Notes: generated from the letters alone by a model not told the origin. A DNA stretch of 64,000 nt from Chlorocebus sabaeus (GCF_047675955.1 NC_132915.1:1959374-2023373); one strand, 5' to 3'; shown: positions 12,295 through 23,947, counted from the stretch's first letter. Made by a program: numbers and translations.

Positions 12295-13033
12295 TCCATT
12301 ATTATGAGTTGAAGCCAAATCAAATTTGGATCAGATTTAATTAATTAATATAGTTGTCACAAGATACAGAATTTTAATGAAAGCAGTTCTTAAAAAGCAG
12401 CTTGACTTTGAGTGTTGGTAGAACACTCAGGTAACCATACTCTGTTGTTTTTATAAAATTTCTCTATATTTTGAGTGAGAATTGTTTATTATAAATCATG
12501 TGATTTCTAGCACATGGTATTTAGAGTCAGCACCCATGCTGAAAGGAATTTGTCTATTAAATTCTATTCTGGGAAGGAGATATTTCCTTATTTATCAAAG
12601 CATTTGTGAACAGATAAGACAGAAAATAAGCAAAAATGAAAACTTTTTTATCTCAGCAAAATACACTTAGATATAAAACATGTATATTTTTTGCTATTAT
12701 CAGTCATGCCGAATCTTACATCTTAACCTGCTCAGGTGATAGAAATTTGGTCCCACTTGAAATCATAAGTTCCAAGATGTTTGGATTAAGATTGTAATTG
12801 CAAGAATGTGGGACTGTAGACACACGGAACTCACTGTCTTGGAACTGGAACAGCAGGTGCCGTCCTCCTGTGTCCAGCTCTGCAGCCCAGGGCCAGAGAC
12901 ACTTCCAGAGCGTGGCTCTGTCTGGCCCCTGACGGTGCTTTAGCTCCTGTGCAGCACATGGCAGCCACTAAGCCAGATGAGTGTGGGGATGGCTGTGGAC
13001 CTGTGCATGTTGGATGCTGTGACTGTGTTTCAG

Positions 13034-13219
13034 ATGGTAAAAGATGACTATGAGGACGATTCCCATGTTTTCCGGAAACCCACCAATGACATCACATCCC
13101 AGCTGGAGATTAATTTTGGCAACCTCCCTCGTCCGGGGCGCGGAGCCAGAGGAGGCACCCGGGGAGGCCGGGGAAGGATCAGGAGGGCAGAGAACTACGG
13201 ACCCAGAGCGGAAGTGGTG
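13034..13219 (+). CDS. HABP4: HABP4 coding exon, second from last (RGG box)
   Basis: This 186-nt exon encodes 62 residues, about 334-395, from MVKDDYEDDSHVFRKP to the RGG/RG box RPGRGARGGTRGGRGRIRR and then ENYGPRAEVV. It starts after a tgtttcag acceptor and ends at a GTAGGTG donor. Both ends are phase 0, so skipping would keep frame and remove the whole box. RGG boxes in this family bind RNA and are methylated on arginine, as shown for Ki-1/57 with PRMT1. Thr in FRKPTNDITS appears to be Ala in human HABP4, from memory. The exon's first codon is ATG but is internal; the in-frame ATG at 12977 lies in the intron. Confidence 0.96.
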
Positions 13220-14937
13220 GTAGGTGTCTGCATGATCAATCCCGAATGGTTTGCTGAAGGAAGTGAATCAGGACAGTGTCCCGGGCCCAGGATGGTCTAG
13301 TTCAGAGGGTCATCGGCTTCTGCAGTGACTTTTCCTGTAGCCAGCGTGGGCCTGATGTTGGGGATTTGGACGGTGTTGTAGCATCATGGACATCTTGGCT
13401 AGAGACCATTCTGTAGCCCTGGCTTCCAGGGTCTGCTGTGAAGGCACTCCCGGGATCCGAGAAAAACTCACTCTCATCTGCATTAGACAAGATCCCCAGG
13501 CTTGGGACTGAACTGGAGCGCCTGACATCTTGCTTACTGTGGCCTGATTGTATACCTTGGGCTCAAGTGATGCTGTCAGAGTGAACAGAATCCTTCCTAA
13601 GATCTCAAGCCCTTTGTGAGGGGACCTTCCTCAACCCCTCCCCAGCTCACCGGCCTCACACCGTCCTCAGCCAAGGCTGCCTGCTTCTAGCTCTCGACAC
13701 AGCATGCTCCTTACCCCTGGCCGCTGCCTGCTGGCCTCCGTTCATCCTTCCAACCTCACTTCCTCACAGGTTTCTTTGATCACATCTCCTAGACCGGTCA
13801 AGGTCTCGGAGCAAAGGAGTTTCTTTTCATTGAAGCCTGATCTCCGTGTGTGACTGTATTCCCACTGGTGTGGCTATTAGTCAGCGGCTGCTTTTGCTCA
13901 TTATCAGTTTATGCAGTGCCATGCAGTGCCTGGCATGTAGTAGGTGCTTCCTAATGTGGCATGGACACTTATTCGTTGGAAGTCAGCCCTGAGGCCCTGT
14001 GGCACAGACTCCTTCTCTGTGGCTGGTCTTGGCAGTGCTCCTCTTGCTGCCCAGTTCCCTCGCTCTAGGGAGCAGCCCCTGGAAGCGGTATCTGTGGTTT
14101 GGTTTTGCTTAAGCAGGAGCAAAAACAATTTTTTTGGGGGGTGGGGGTGGGGGTATATTTGGGGCCAGGCTGGAAACAGGGTCTATTCTGAGATAGGAAA
14201 CACATCCTCACTCCTTTCCTATCGCGGAGCTCTGGCCCCTGCAGCACTCCGGGGCGTGTGCTGGGAAACGCTCTGAGACCCAGCGCCACCCGCCTCTTCA
14301 CTGGCATCTGTCCCCACCTCCACAAGCTGTGTACCCCCCACCTCAGAAGAGCCCTTAGGGCCACCCCTGCCCCCATCAGGCCACACTGTTTCCCAATCCA
14401 GGTCCTTGTTCCCTTTGCTTATCCATTGAGGTTCATCCCAGGGAGAACCTTGTCTTCCCACAAAACCTTGCCTGACCTTGGTGTCCACTTTGCCATCAAA
14501 TTGCACTGGACGGCCCTCCTGTGGCCCCTCCCTCCCAGGACGTGTTAGTGAAGCTCCTGACTCGATGGTCAGTTTCTCCAGCGCCACGAGCTCCCCAAGG
14601 ACAGGCACTGTCTGTGCCCCCCTCCTCCCTCCAGTGCCTGGCACGCAGTAACTGTTCCATTTACTCGATGAAGGACATGCCCGTGCAGAGCCCCCAGTAA
14701 GAGCTTGCAGGACATAGGAAGGGAGGCAGCTCCTTTTTCGAGGAGACCGGAGGCCTGTGTGGGAGGGGAGCTGTACTCTCCTGGGTTAGCGGTGACCTGT
14801 GTCTCTCCCCTTCCCACTGTGGATCCTGCCTCTAATGCAGGCCCCTCAGCGTTGGTGCCAGGCCCTTGTTATCCCACTGGGATACTGGGAATGGATGAAG
14901 GGGCAGTGGATTTCAAAGTATGTCTTTTCTTCTTTAG
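13220..14937 (+). other. HABP4: HABP4 last intron, 1.7 kb, with L2 remnants
   Basis: GT-AG intron between the RGG-box exon and the terminal exon. About 13620-13965 and 14370-14690 resemble + strand LINE-2 3' ends: they contain GTGCCTGGCATGTAGTAGG and a similar GTGCCTGGCACGCAGTAA. A G-rich run with TTTTTTGGGGGGTGGGGGTG lies at about 14130-14150. Confidence 0.75.
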
Positions 14938-14994
14938 ATGCAAGATGTCGCCCCCAACCCGGATGACCCTGAAGACTTCCCTGCGCTGTCTTGA
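14938..14994 (+). CDS. HABP4: HABP4 last coding exon with stop
   Basis: After a pyrimidine-rich acceptor (cttttcttctttag), 18 codons and a TGA at 14992-14994 encode MQDVAPNPDDPEDFPALS. This is the conserved acidic tail of the HABP4/SERBP1 family, whose members end in EDFPAL plus one residue. It joins the RGG-box exon in phase 0 and corresponds to residues 396-413. The longer open frame over 14705-15190 is in another frame and is not the gene. Confidence 0.97.
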   Translation: MQDVAPNPDDPEDFPALS

Positions 14995-16450
14995 AAGCGC
15001 CCGTATCCTGGCGCCGCGGAGCTGCACTGCACACCTGTGGAGACTTTTCCGGCTGGGCCAAGAAAGTCAGACCCTGAGAACAATAGATGTTGCTTTTCCC
15101 ATGTTGTGTGAATTTGTCGCACTTTTTCGGGCTGGGCTGTTAGAGGGGCTTCTCCAGAGGCTTGAGAGCGACCCTTTCCCAAGCAGGTGAAGAATGTGAC
15201 TGTTTTTACTGAAGGAATTTCAAATGAAGTTCAGGAATAATGTTTCAACTGTGTACATAAGAGATAGTATAGACTCCTCCGCGAGCGTGGAGGGAAAGGA
15301 GGTTGTCAAACAGGCTCCATGGAGACTCTTAGGAAGCAGCAGATTCCCGGAGGCTGTGCCTTTAGCGTTAGAGGAAACACATAGAACCGGAACTGTTTGT
15401 GGAAAGTAGCCACAGCTGAGTTTTCAGAGACCAAGAAATTAAAATACAATTGTACTTACTGTTTACTTGTAAATGTTATCTACTCTCCTGGAATATTTTC
15501 CTTTCTGGTTTTCACTTAACCAGTCATTTAAAAATCGCTATTGTGTAGCCACTGGCCATCACTCTGTGACACAGAATCAGAGAAAGTGTTGATTTTTAAT
15601 TGTGATTTAAACTACCTCCTGGTTTCTGTGTGTGCGCACACAGCTAGTGTTTGGGTGGTTTTTAGGAAGAATATTAAGTATATGACTTTAAAAACCATGT
15701 TATTTAACCTGCCAGTCAAATGGAAAGGGATCGTGGCAAAAGCAAATACCGCCTCCTTTTCTTCCGCAGAACCAGAGTCAGAGGTCGGCAGCTGTGTGCA
15801 AAGGCCTCCGCCTTCGGCTTGGGCACTGTTGTAAATAACTAGTATTTATTAAGCACTATAAGCAGTTTTTCTCAGTCAGTCCTGGCCCCAGTTCTAGAGT
15901 TCCTCTTTATGACTTTTGGTGAAAGTTTGGGGTTGGGGGTACACCTCAGAGGTTCAGTAGTTCACCTGGAGTCCCACGTTGAACAGAGCTAGACCCAGAG
16001 CCACAGGCCCAAAAGCACACACTGTGCTGGGGAGGAAGGAGGCCTAGGAGGGCCTGCAGGTCCAGGCAGCTGTAGAGCTGCTAGAAGCTGGGGTGTTGCT
16101 CTCCCTGCTTTCTCACAGACACCACAGGTACTGTCTGCCTGTTGTCACACAGTTCATATGCTCGCTTGAGATGGAATCTGAACCTCGGTCCCAGGATCTG
16201 TGCTTTTTCCCACTTTGCCACCTGTCTAAGGTGGCTTTGAACTGGAAGCCAAGTGCAGATAAAGGTTGGTATTCTCTCCTGACTTTGTGTAGAGAAAACA
16301 GTCCTTTGGTTACTCTCAGGCCACAGTAGTCAGTCAGGATTTTGTTGAATAATCAAAGCTGAATCCGTACACGTTAGGGTCAGTTAAGGATGTTTGCTTT
16401 GGGTGACAGCCTACTTTTGGTCTCTTATTAAATTATTATCTGAGTACTAA
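14995..16450 (+). other. HABP4: HABP4 3' UTR (end uncertain)
   Basis: This is the sequence after the HABP4 stop, with no intron signal needed to reach a transcript end. The only poly(A)-like hexamers before the next Alu are ATTAAA at 15438-15443 and at 16427-16432. The first would give a UTR of about 0.45 kb and the second about 1.45 kb. A MIR-like fragment lies at about 16100-16230. The end cannot be decided from sequence. Confidence 0.4.
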
Positions 16451-17411
16451 GGCTGATCAACTGAGTGTTTTCTTCCTTTTCCTGGAAAAGGCAATGGATG
16501 CAAGCGCCCTGATTTCCAAAATCTGAACCTAGCTGCTACAACACCAGGGCTGTGTCATGACTCAGTGGCTTTGAAGCTGTCACACTGTCATTTTGCCTAA
16601 CCGTGGCTTTGAAGATTAGCCAGAGCTCGCTTTGAAGAAACTTTCCGTCAGTGTTGTGAATACTACTTGAAAAGCCCATAGCATTCGGTTTAATGTTGCA
16701 GTTGCAAAAACACTGACAGTTCCTGTCCCATAGAGTTGTTGAGTCATGTGGTTGAAGACGGTTTTGGGGAACCCGGTGCATGTTCTGAACCTGTAATGGG
16801 CAGTGTTTGCTTACCAGGGCTAGCTCTTGCTGACTTGGTCCTGTGCCCGGATGTAGGGGTTTTGTTTGCGCTCTTTCTGGATTGTGCCAGGTTGTACGTA
16901 GCCCCAGGTGCCCCAGAGAAGCCAGGGAAGACAGAAGCGAAGGGCAGCGGGTGTCACCAGCATGCCGTAGGGACAGTCAGATGCAGAGGTGGCAGGACCT
17001 TTTGGACCACAGTGGCGCGGGCAGACTTCTCCGTCAGAGGAGCTTGTGACGTGGGCATGGACATGTCCTGGGGCAGCACACCCTGGGCACCACGTTTCTG
17101 GTGACTTAGACTCAAGCAGATTAACCCCATGAAGGACGCCCATGAGGGTTGTCGTCCCCAAGTCTTCTGAAAAGTGGAAGTCAAGCAAGTTTGAGTTGGT
17201 TAGCCAGGCCCAGGCCGGACTGGATCATGTCTGAACCAGGAGTTGACTGCTGGGCCTCAGGGATGTCTGAGTTGTGCTGCCAGGGCAGCTCCTGAAGACT
17301 TAGCTAAGGGGGAGGTCCTGGAGCTGCTGCGCACAGCCTGGCACCAGGCGGGGAAAGCCGCCCTGCAGTAACTGGGCTGAGGGACCAGATCCTCTAGAGA
17401 TGGGGGTGCTG

Positions 17412-17717
17412 GGCTGGGCACGGTGGCTCATGCCTGTAATCCCAGCACTTTGGGAGGCCAAGGCAGGCAGATCACTTGAGGTCAGGAGTTCAAGACCAGG
17501 CTGGCCAACATGGTGAAACCCTGTCTCTACTAAAAATACAGAAATGAGCCGGGCATGGTGGCAGGCACCTGTAATCCCAGCTCCTCAGGAGGCTGAGGCA
17601 GGAGAATTGCTTGAACCCAGGAGATGGAGGTTGCAGTGAGCCGAGATCATGCCACTGCACTCCAGTGTGGGCAACAAGAGTGAGAGACTGTCTTTGGAAG
17701 AAAAAAATAAATAAAAA
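17412..17717 (+). mobile_element. Alu (AluS-like)
   Basis: Full-length + strand Alu with an aaataaataaa tail, about 1 kb past the likely HABP4 end. Confidence 0.95.
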
Positions 17718-18487
17718 GGGAGGTGCTGCCCGAGAGGGAGGGGATCAGTACTCGACTTGGGATGAAAGCCTAAGCTGCCTGTCAGACAAGTCCGGGGAGA
17801 GGCAGCTGGACACACTGCTGCCGGCTGGGAATGCCTCCGAAGTCAGATTTGGATGCTCTGAACAAGAGCCCTCTAACCTAATGTTGCTCATGAGCCTTTG
17901 GCATTTGCATTCCACACAAGGCGGGCCCCTCTGAGCCAGCCACCCTCCTTCCCTGTGCTGGTCAGACTTCAGACCATCTCCTTATCAGCGAGTCCACGCC
18001 ATCCCAGCGCACGCGAGCTTCACAGGAAAGACATTGCCATCCTCTGAAACTACTGCGCGGTGCTGGCAGGTGCTTTGGAGCAGCTGGGCCTGTGTCTCCG
18101 AAGCTGGGAAAGGCGGCACGGGAGCTGCCTGTGCCCGCCCTGTTCTCAGCAGCACTGGGCCTGCCTGCCCTCCACGCTGCGGCCTGTGCCGTGGATGCGG
18201 AAGGTAGATTTGCTCGTTTCCTTTGGCTGCTGCTGTCTCCTCTCCGCCTTCTGCAAGGATCATGGCCCATGTGAACAGCTTCCCTGAACCCCCACGACAC
18301 TCATGGCTGCTTCAGACAACCTGGGGTGGGCTGAGGGCATGGGAGGCTTTGGCCTGGCTGTGTCCCACAGGGGCCTGTGTTGTGGAGGATGAGGAGGTGT
18401 GGAGAAGGGAATGAGGAAGGAAAAATGCAGGAATATTTTAAAACCTTTTTATTATCAAATAGGATACAGACAAAAGTCCAAAACTAG

Positions 18488-18774
18488 ACTGGGCATGGTG
18501 GCCCACGCCTGGAATACTTTAGGAGGCTAAGGTGGGAGGATTGCTTGAGGCCAGGAGTTCAAGACCAGCCTGAGCAACACAGTAAGACCATGTCGCTACC
18601 ATAAATTTTAAAATTAGGTGGGTGGCACACACCTGTAGTCATAGCTACTCTGGGAAGGGGCCGAGAAGTTGAGGCAGGAGGATGGCTTGCGCCCAGGAGT
18701 TTGAGGCTACAGTGAGCTACAATCATGCCACTGCACTCCAGCCTGGGTGACAGAGAAAAACCTCATCTCTCAAA
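18488..18774 (+). mobile_element. Alu (AluJ-like)
   Basis: Diverged + strand Alu with small deletions; ends cctcatctctcaaag. Confidence 0.9.
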
Positions 18775-18955
18775 GTGCAGAACTGCCTTGTAACCACGTT
18801 TTCCTCCAAAGCCTGGTCATGTGGACCATGCTGATCACCACCTCATCCCACCACCTCATCGCTGTCCCCAGTCACTCCCCGCCACGACCCCAGGTGCTCC
18901 CCTCCAGGACAGTGCTGCCTTTTGAAAGAAAAGTCTTCCGAAGGATGCCCCTCCA

Positions 18956-19231
18956 CCCACCCGCTTTCCCCGGCACCTACGGCAAAGCCTGGTGACCGAA
19001 CCCACCCGCTTCCCCCCGGCACCTACAGCAAAGCATGGTGACCGAACCCACCCGCTTCCCCCCAGCACCTAGGCAAAGCCTGGTTACCAAACCCACCCGC
19101 TTTCCCCCCGGCACCTACAGCAAAGCCTGGTTACCAAACCCACCCGCTTTCCCCCCGGCACCTACAGCAAAGCCTGGTTACCAAACCCACCCGCTTCCCC
19201 CCGGCACCTACGGCAAAGCCTGGTGACCGAA
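18956..19231 (+). repeat. 46-bp minisatellite, six copies
   Basis: The unit begins cccacccgctttcccccc, continues ggcacctacagcaaagcc and ends tggttaccaaa; 276 bp is exactly six units. Two variants alternate: an outer type with tacggcaaagcctggtgaccgaa and an inner type with tacagcaaagcctggttaccaaa. The strand is C-rich and G-poor. It lies between HABP4 and CDC14B. Confidence 0.97.
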
Positions 19232-19887
19232 GGGGCAGAGCATTTGCTTGAGAGCCTGGGAGTCCTGTCTTGTCATGCCTTGTCATTTTACAGTCAGGCA
19301 AGGACGCTGTCTTCCTTGCTGCCTGGCTACTATTTAGGGCAGGTAGAAGCTGAAACGAGATTCAGTCCCTGAGCCCCACGTCCTTTCTACACACTCCTGA
19401 AATTTCCAGTGAAAGGACCAGTCCCTTGGGCAAAGCTGTTAGGAGAGGGGACAGGAAAAGGGACACCTGTACCTCAGCAGGGGATGAAAGGAGACGTGGA
19501 GTGTTTGCCGTGTGCCTCTGTGCTCAGTCACTTTCCGAGCCATGTGGAGATGGCCATGGTGCCTAGCAGGGTACTGCACACCACAGCAGTGCAGAGGGGC
19601 CCCCCTCAGGTATTCTCCATGCAAACGGGATGGGACTAAAACTTGGCTCCCTAGGCCTAAGGGCCTAGCGGCTCCTGCCTGCTTTGCCCAGTCCAGCTTT
19701 TCTGCATATCTCCTGTTGCTCCTGGAAAGCCTCTGCCTGGGCCACAGTTTCCTTGGACTCCAGATGACAAGAATTTCTCTAACCAGATTGCAAAGGTTCT
19801 CACACCCCTCACAGCTACACCTTGGGCCAATCAGGCCTCTGTGGGGAGAGCAGCAGGGAACCACTGCCGTCTGAGCACTGTTTCTTT

Positions 19888-20158
19888 CTTCCTTTCCTTC
19901 CCTTCCTTTTCGCAGTGGATCTCAGCTCACTGCATGCTCTGCCTCCCAGGTTCACGCCATTCTCCTGCCTCAGTCTCCCAAGTAGCTGGGACTACAGGTG
20001 CCCGCCACCTCGCCCGGCTAGTTGTTTTGTATTTTTTTTTAGTAGAGACGGGGTTTCACCGTGTTAGCCAGGATGGTCTCGATCTCCTGACCTCGTGATC
20101 CGCCTGTCTTGGCCTCCCAAAGTGCTGGGATTACAGGCTTGAGCCACCACGCCTGGCC
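19888..20158 (-). mobile_element. AluY-like element, left part of a composite Alu
   Basis: Antisense Alu lacking the end of its right monomer (gagacggag...gtgcag); begins within TTTCC-rich sequence. It has cacctcgcccggctag, the cercopithecid-type linker. It shares one set of outer duplications with the next element. Confidence 0.9.
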
Positions 20159-20203
20159 CCTTCCTTCCTTCCTTTTCTTTCTTTCTCTTTCCCTTCCTCC
20201 CTC
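20159..20203 (+). repeat. (CCTT)n/(TTTC)n microsatellite between two Alu parts
   Basis: About 45 nt of pyrimidine repeats, apparently the diverged tail of the right-hand Alu. Confidence 0.85.
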
Positions 20204-20410
20204 CCGGGTTCACGTCATTGTCCTGCCTCAGCCTCCCAAGTAGCTGGGACTACAGGCGCCCGCCACCACGCCCGGCTAATTGTTTGTATTTTTAGTAGAG
20301 ACGGGGTTTCACAGTGTTAGCCAGAATGGTCTCAATCTCCTGACCTCATGTTCCACTTGCCTCAGCCTCCCAAAGTGCTGGGATTACAGGCGTGAGCCAC
20401 CGCACCTGGC
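20204..20410 (-). mobile_element. Alu, right part of the composite
   Basis: Antisense Alu from within the right monomer to gcacctggc. The duplication ctgagca(c/g)tgtttcttt at 19871-19887 and 20411-20427 flanks both Alu parts together. Confidence 0.9.
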
Positions 20411-21719
20411 CTGAGCAGTGTTTCTTTACAAACCTGTGCCCGATCCCAGAGGGCGGAATTACATAACTTTGGGAGCTCAAAGCCATTTGTAAGGTAAGGA
20501 GTGCCTGTCGTGTGGCATCAACTTGTACGTGAACCCCACGGGGCTTCTGAGAGTCTCAAATGTTCTCAGACACTGAGGTAGGGTAAGACATTTCTCCCCA
20601 AGAACCACCACCCTGCAAAGGGACTGACGGCACCTCCAGCAAGGCTGCCCTATCTGGGCACCCATGTTGTGTGCTGCCCAACCCCCAGGAGCTGACTCAC
20701 ATTGACTTCAGTGTGCCTGGCACTCGAGTTGTGCGATGAACAACCTGCACAACTGTCCTGGCGGCCCACATGGATACCGGCCACTGGTCTTGCACCAGAG
20801 CAACAGTGAGGAAAACAAAAGTATCCGAGGCAAGTTCTAAGTGAACTGACCACAACTTGCATGTTTTGCTGGTGAGAGGATGGAGGTGGAGCCAGCGGTG
20901 ACGCTGGGGAAGTTTTCAGGAAGAGGGAAGGTGGATAGAAAGAAAGCAGGAGAAATGGGAACGCCATGTGGCCTATGAGGGACATGCTTGGGGAAGCGGG
21001 TCGCTGTGACCAAGGTAGAAAGATGCCCCGGGAATTTTTACGGAGGCTCCCTGGCAGGGTGAGGCTGCGGGGGTGCTGCTGAGTGATGAATAGACCCTGC
21101 CTTCACTGCACACCTCCGGGGGCGCCCTCCACACAGCATCTGTACAAACAGCACACCTGGGGTGTGTGGCGACAGCCAGCAAGCCAGTAAGTTGACCTGT
21201 CGATGCAGCCTTCAAAAATTTGGTGCAAACTTTTCTGGGGAGATGGAGGGGCCTCAGCTTCCATGAGATCATCTCACAGGGGCTCCCAGCCTAAGAACGT
21301 GTCAGCAGCACTGCCCTCTGCGCCTGGAACGGGCCTGCTACCAAACCAGGGCAGTGTCAGCCTGGCCATTCCCAACTCAGTCACGCCCAGGCCCCCCTAC
21401 AGGAAGGCCTTGGGCTGATGGCTCAATCCCCAGAGAAAAACGAGGCAGACACACCTGCTGCGAGGCCTCAACTGCACCGGAGAGAACTTGCGGTGGGCAA
21501 TGGGCGTGTCCAGGGGAGCCCTTCCCCGCAGGTCTAGTCCCTGTGGATCCCCAGCCAGATGAGAAGCCGGTCTAGAAAGGTGACAGCCTGGGACAGCCAA
21601 CCATCGCTGGAAAAGGGAGGAGATGCACAGGGCTGTACTTACCACCGCCACAGGGCCAGTCTCAGGGCTTGAGTTTGTGTGGACGGCAAGGACTAGTTAC
21701 CTTGGCCGCTAAATCTCAA

Positions 21720-22520
21720 ACGCAAGGCACACTTGGGTTGGGGCCCAGAACGGCCGCGAGCCGTCACCCTCCAGCCTGGCCAGTGAGTGCTGAGCGGACA
21801 CTCAGCGGCGGCTCGAGGACATGCCAACCGCGGGGCTGCCAGGGCGCTCCGTGCGCCTCGCTCCGCCTGGGTCCCGGCTGACCCCGCACTGCAGGCGCAG
21901 GCACCGGGGACCCCGCTGGCTCCACCGCCCAGGCCACCCTGAAGTCCCCGCTGGAGGAGGCGCGGCGGACCCGCTCCCGGGGGCCCCGTCTCGCGCTCTG
22001 GCTCCGAGAAGCCCCTTCCTCCAGCTCCTTCCTCTGCCCTCCGGCCCGAGAGAGAGCAGCGTGGCGGCTCCTCTGTCCCGTGTGCTGGGCAGGACAAGCG
22101 GCCCTGGAAGCCAGTGAGCCGTTCCCGTGGGGGCAGCAGCAGCCCGGGCCGGGGAAACGCGTGGGGCCCGGACTGTCCGCTGGCACCGAGTAGGCAGGTG
22201 CGGGGACCCCAGACACGCTGCGTTCCCCGGAGTCCCGCGCCCGGGAGAGCGGCCCCGCCTGAAAAGACATCTTGGTTAATACAGAGACACACCCAGGGCC
22301 AGGAGAAGCCACTGTCCTCCCAGTCCCACAGCTCACAAAGCACGCGGCCGCCCTCCCGCGCCGAGTCCTTCCCCCTTTAGAAACAGACGCGGCCCCGCAG
22401 AGCCTCCGCGGCCGGCCGGGGCCCCCTCCCCCGGGATTTCGGTGTGGACAGAGCACGCTCGTCCCGAAGGCGGCAGAGCCAGGCAGACCTGCCCCCAGGG
22501 TCAGGCGGGGTTAGAGGCGG
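21720..22520. promoter_or_regulatory. CpG-rich island-like block
   Basis: About 0.8 kb of GC-rich DNA with dense CpG (for example ggcggctcgagg, ggaggcgcggcggacccgc, cccgcgcccgggagagcgg), in sharp contrast to its surroundings. It is not an Alu or other repeat that I recognise. Retained CpGs imply little germline methylation, as at promoters. It contains open frames on both strands, the longest 230 codons on the - strand at 21764-22456, but their composition only reflects GC richness. Function unknown. Confidence 0.7.
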
Positions 22521-22884
22521 GAGGCCCCCCACTCCCACGCGGGCCAGGGACCCCCGAGATGCTGGGGAGGAACCCAGAAGGCTTTGCTCAGGGGGACCCA
22601 TTGCTCCCCCAGTAAACGGATAGAGACGGTGAGGCGAGGACGGAAGGGCAGCCTGTGCCAACCGCTTGGAAGACAAAATGCCCAAAATCAATGTGGAAAA
22701 GCTGAAGCCAGGACGACACGCAGCAGGACAGTGAGCGCGACCCACGGCGCTGAGGCCAGCGTCCTGCGATGACCTGAACAACTCACCCGCGTCACAACAG
22801 CGGCTAACGGGAGAGGAGCGGGCAGCGGCGACTCTGCATTTTCACTTCTCCTGGACAACATTTTTGTTATCAGGCACAATATAT

Positions 22885-23090
22885 ATGGCTCTTAGCGTGT
22901 GCCAGACACTTGTTCTCAGCTACGAAAAATACTAACTACTCATTTCATCCTCACACAACCCTGCAAGATGGATACTGCCATCCCCACTTCAGAGAAGGAA
23001 CGGGTTTAGGGAGCCTAAATCACTCCGCCCAAATCTAAGTGGCAGCGCTCAGGTTTGCAAACAGCCTGGGCCCAGAATGCACGCTCTCTA
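22885..23090. mobile_element. MIR
   Basis: Typical MIR wording: gtgtgccagacacttgttct, then tcatcctcacacaaccctgc, atggatactgccatccccac, ttcagagaaggaac and ctaagtggcagcgctcagg. Confidence 0.75.
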
Positions 23091-23947
23091 CAATTCTACC
23101 CAAGCCGCTTTTTGCTTTTTCACAGTGTGCAGCAAGAGCTTTAACATCTTACAAATTTCTGACCCAGAAATCCCCTTTGTAAGAATTTATCCTAAGGAAA
23201 TAGCCAGCACCACCCAGGAAGAATTTCTGTAGAACAGGGACGCGGTGCGTGGCCGACAGCCGGGAATGCGTGACAGCTAGTCAGGGTACACTACAGAGGA
23301 GCTAAAGGTCGTGCTCTTGGAGAATTCCTCCCTAGATGCTCCTTTCCAATGCGCCCACAGCTGCACTTAAGACACCCGGAGGAGGGAGACAGCAGAGTGG
23401 GTGTCACGCTCCCCCAGCTAAGGCACAGCCTTGTGCTTCTGTTAAATCAAACGCTAGGCGCTCGCTAGTCCCACTGAAACACTGAACAAAGTGAGGCTTG
23501 GCCAGTAGATCAAGGGTCCCCAAGGCCGCAGAAGTGGCGGAGCTGGGGCAAGATCCGCCCAATGGGACTTGCTCTTTCCACAGCACTTGCATTTCAGTTC
23601 ACTGAGAGGCCGCGGGCAGGGGCCCTTCAATCTCCTCTCCCATGGCCCAGGTTTGCCTTTGAACGATTCTCGAGACTTACCTTCAATGCGTGGGTCCCCA
23701 CTTCAAGGCAAAACAGTTTACGTGACCTCTTTTTAAGTGTTTACACCATTACCCATGCAGTCTCCAGAACTGTGAGGAAACGAACTTCTATGTCAGCCAT
23801 CCAGTCTGGGGTATTCCATTATGGGCGTCCTAGAAGACTTACACAGATGCCGGGTTACCTCTGCTTTATGTTCTAACCCACTGCCTACCAGAATTCAAAA
23901 TGCCTGGTAAGTAACACAGTGAACAAAAAGGCTGTTGGGTTAATACT

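Larger units (their letters stand above)
9872..13033 (+). other. HABP4: HABP4 intron, 3.2 kb
   Basis: The intron runs from the GTAAGC donor at 9872 to the cag acceptor at 13031-13033. It contains one 5'-truncated Alu (10879-11140) and an interrupted GT run at about 12267-12294. The rest looks unique, with no exon or RNA gene that I recognise. Confidence 0.85.
1..16450 (+). other. HABP4: HABP4 gene, 3' part (introns, last three coding exons, 3' UTR)
   Basis: This is the 3' portion of the gene for hyaluronan-binding protein 4 (Ki-1/57), on the + strand. Three coding exons at 9700-9871, 13034-13219 and 14938-14994 join in frame into the last 137 residues plus one shared codon, and match the human C-terminus as remembered. 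The promoter and the exons for roughly residues 1-276 lie left of the window; I found no further HABP4 exon in 1-9699. The right-hand limit is uncertain because no strong AATAAA follows the stop; 16450 is the farther of two weak candidates. Confidence 0.85.
16450..23925. other. Region between the converging 3' ends of HABP4 and CDC14B
   Basis: About 7.5 kb separates the likely HABP4 end from the distal CDC14B poly(A) site. It contains Alus at 17412-17717 and 18488-18774, the 46-bp minisatellite, a composite Alu at 19888-20410, a CpG-rich block at about 21.7-22.5 kb and a MIR. The remainder is moderately GC-rich sequence without a recognisable coding region. Confidence 0.7.

Noticed and set aside
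14705..15190. 161-codon open frame overlapping the last HABP4 exon
   Set aside because: It reads the HABP4 exon in the wrong frame and crosses its splice acceptor; the EDFPALS frame is the conserved one.
18956..19231. Possible CRISPR-like array
   Set aside because: The units are contiguous 46-bp tandem copies without variable spacers, in a primate nuclear locus: a minisatellite.
21764..22456. 230-codon open frame on the - strand (and a 216-codon frame overlapping it)
   Set aside because: It lies in the CpG-rich block where stops are rare. The protein is Gly/Pro/Arg/Ala-rich without recognisable domains, and both strands are open at once.
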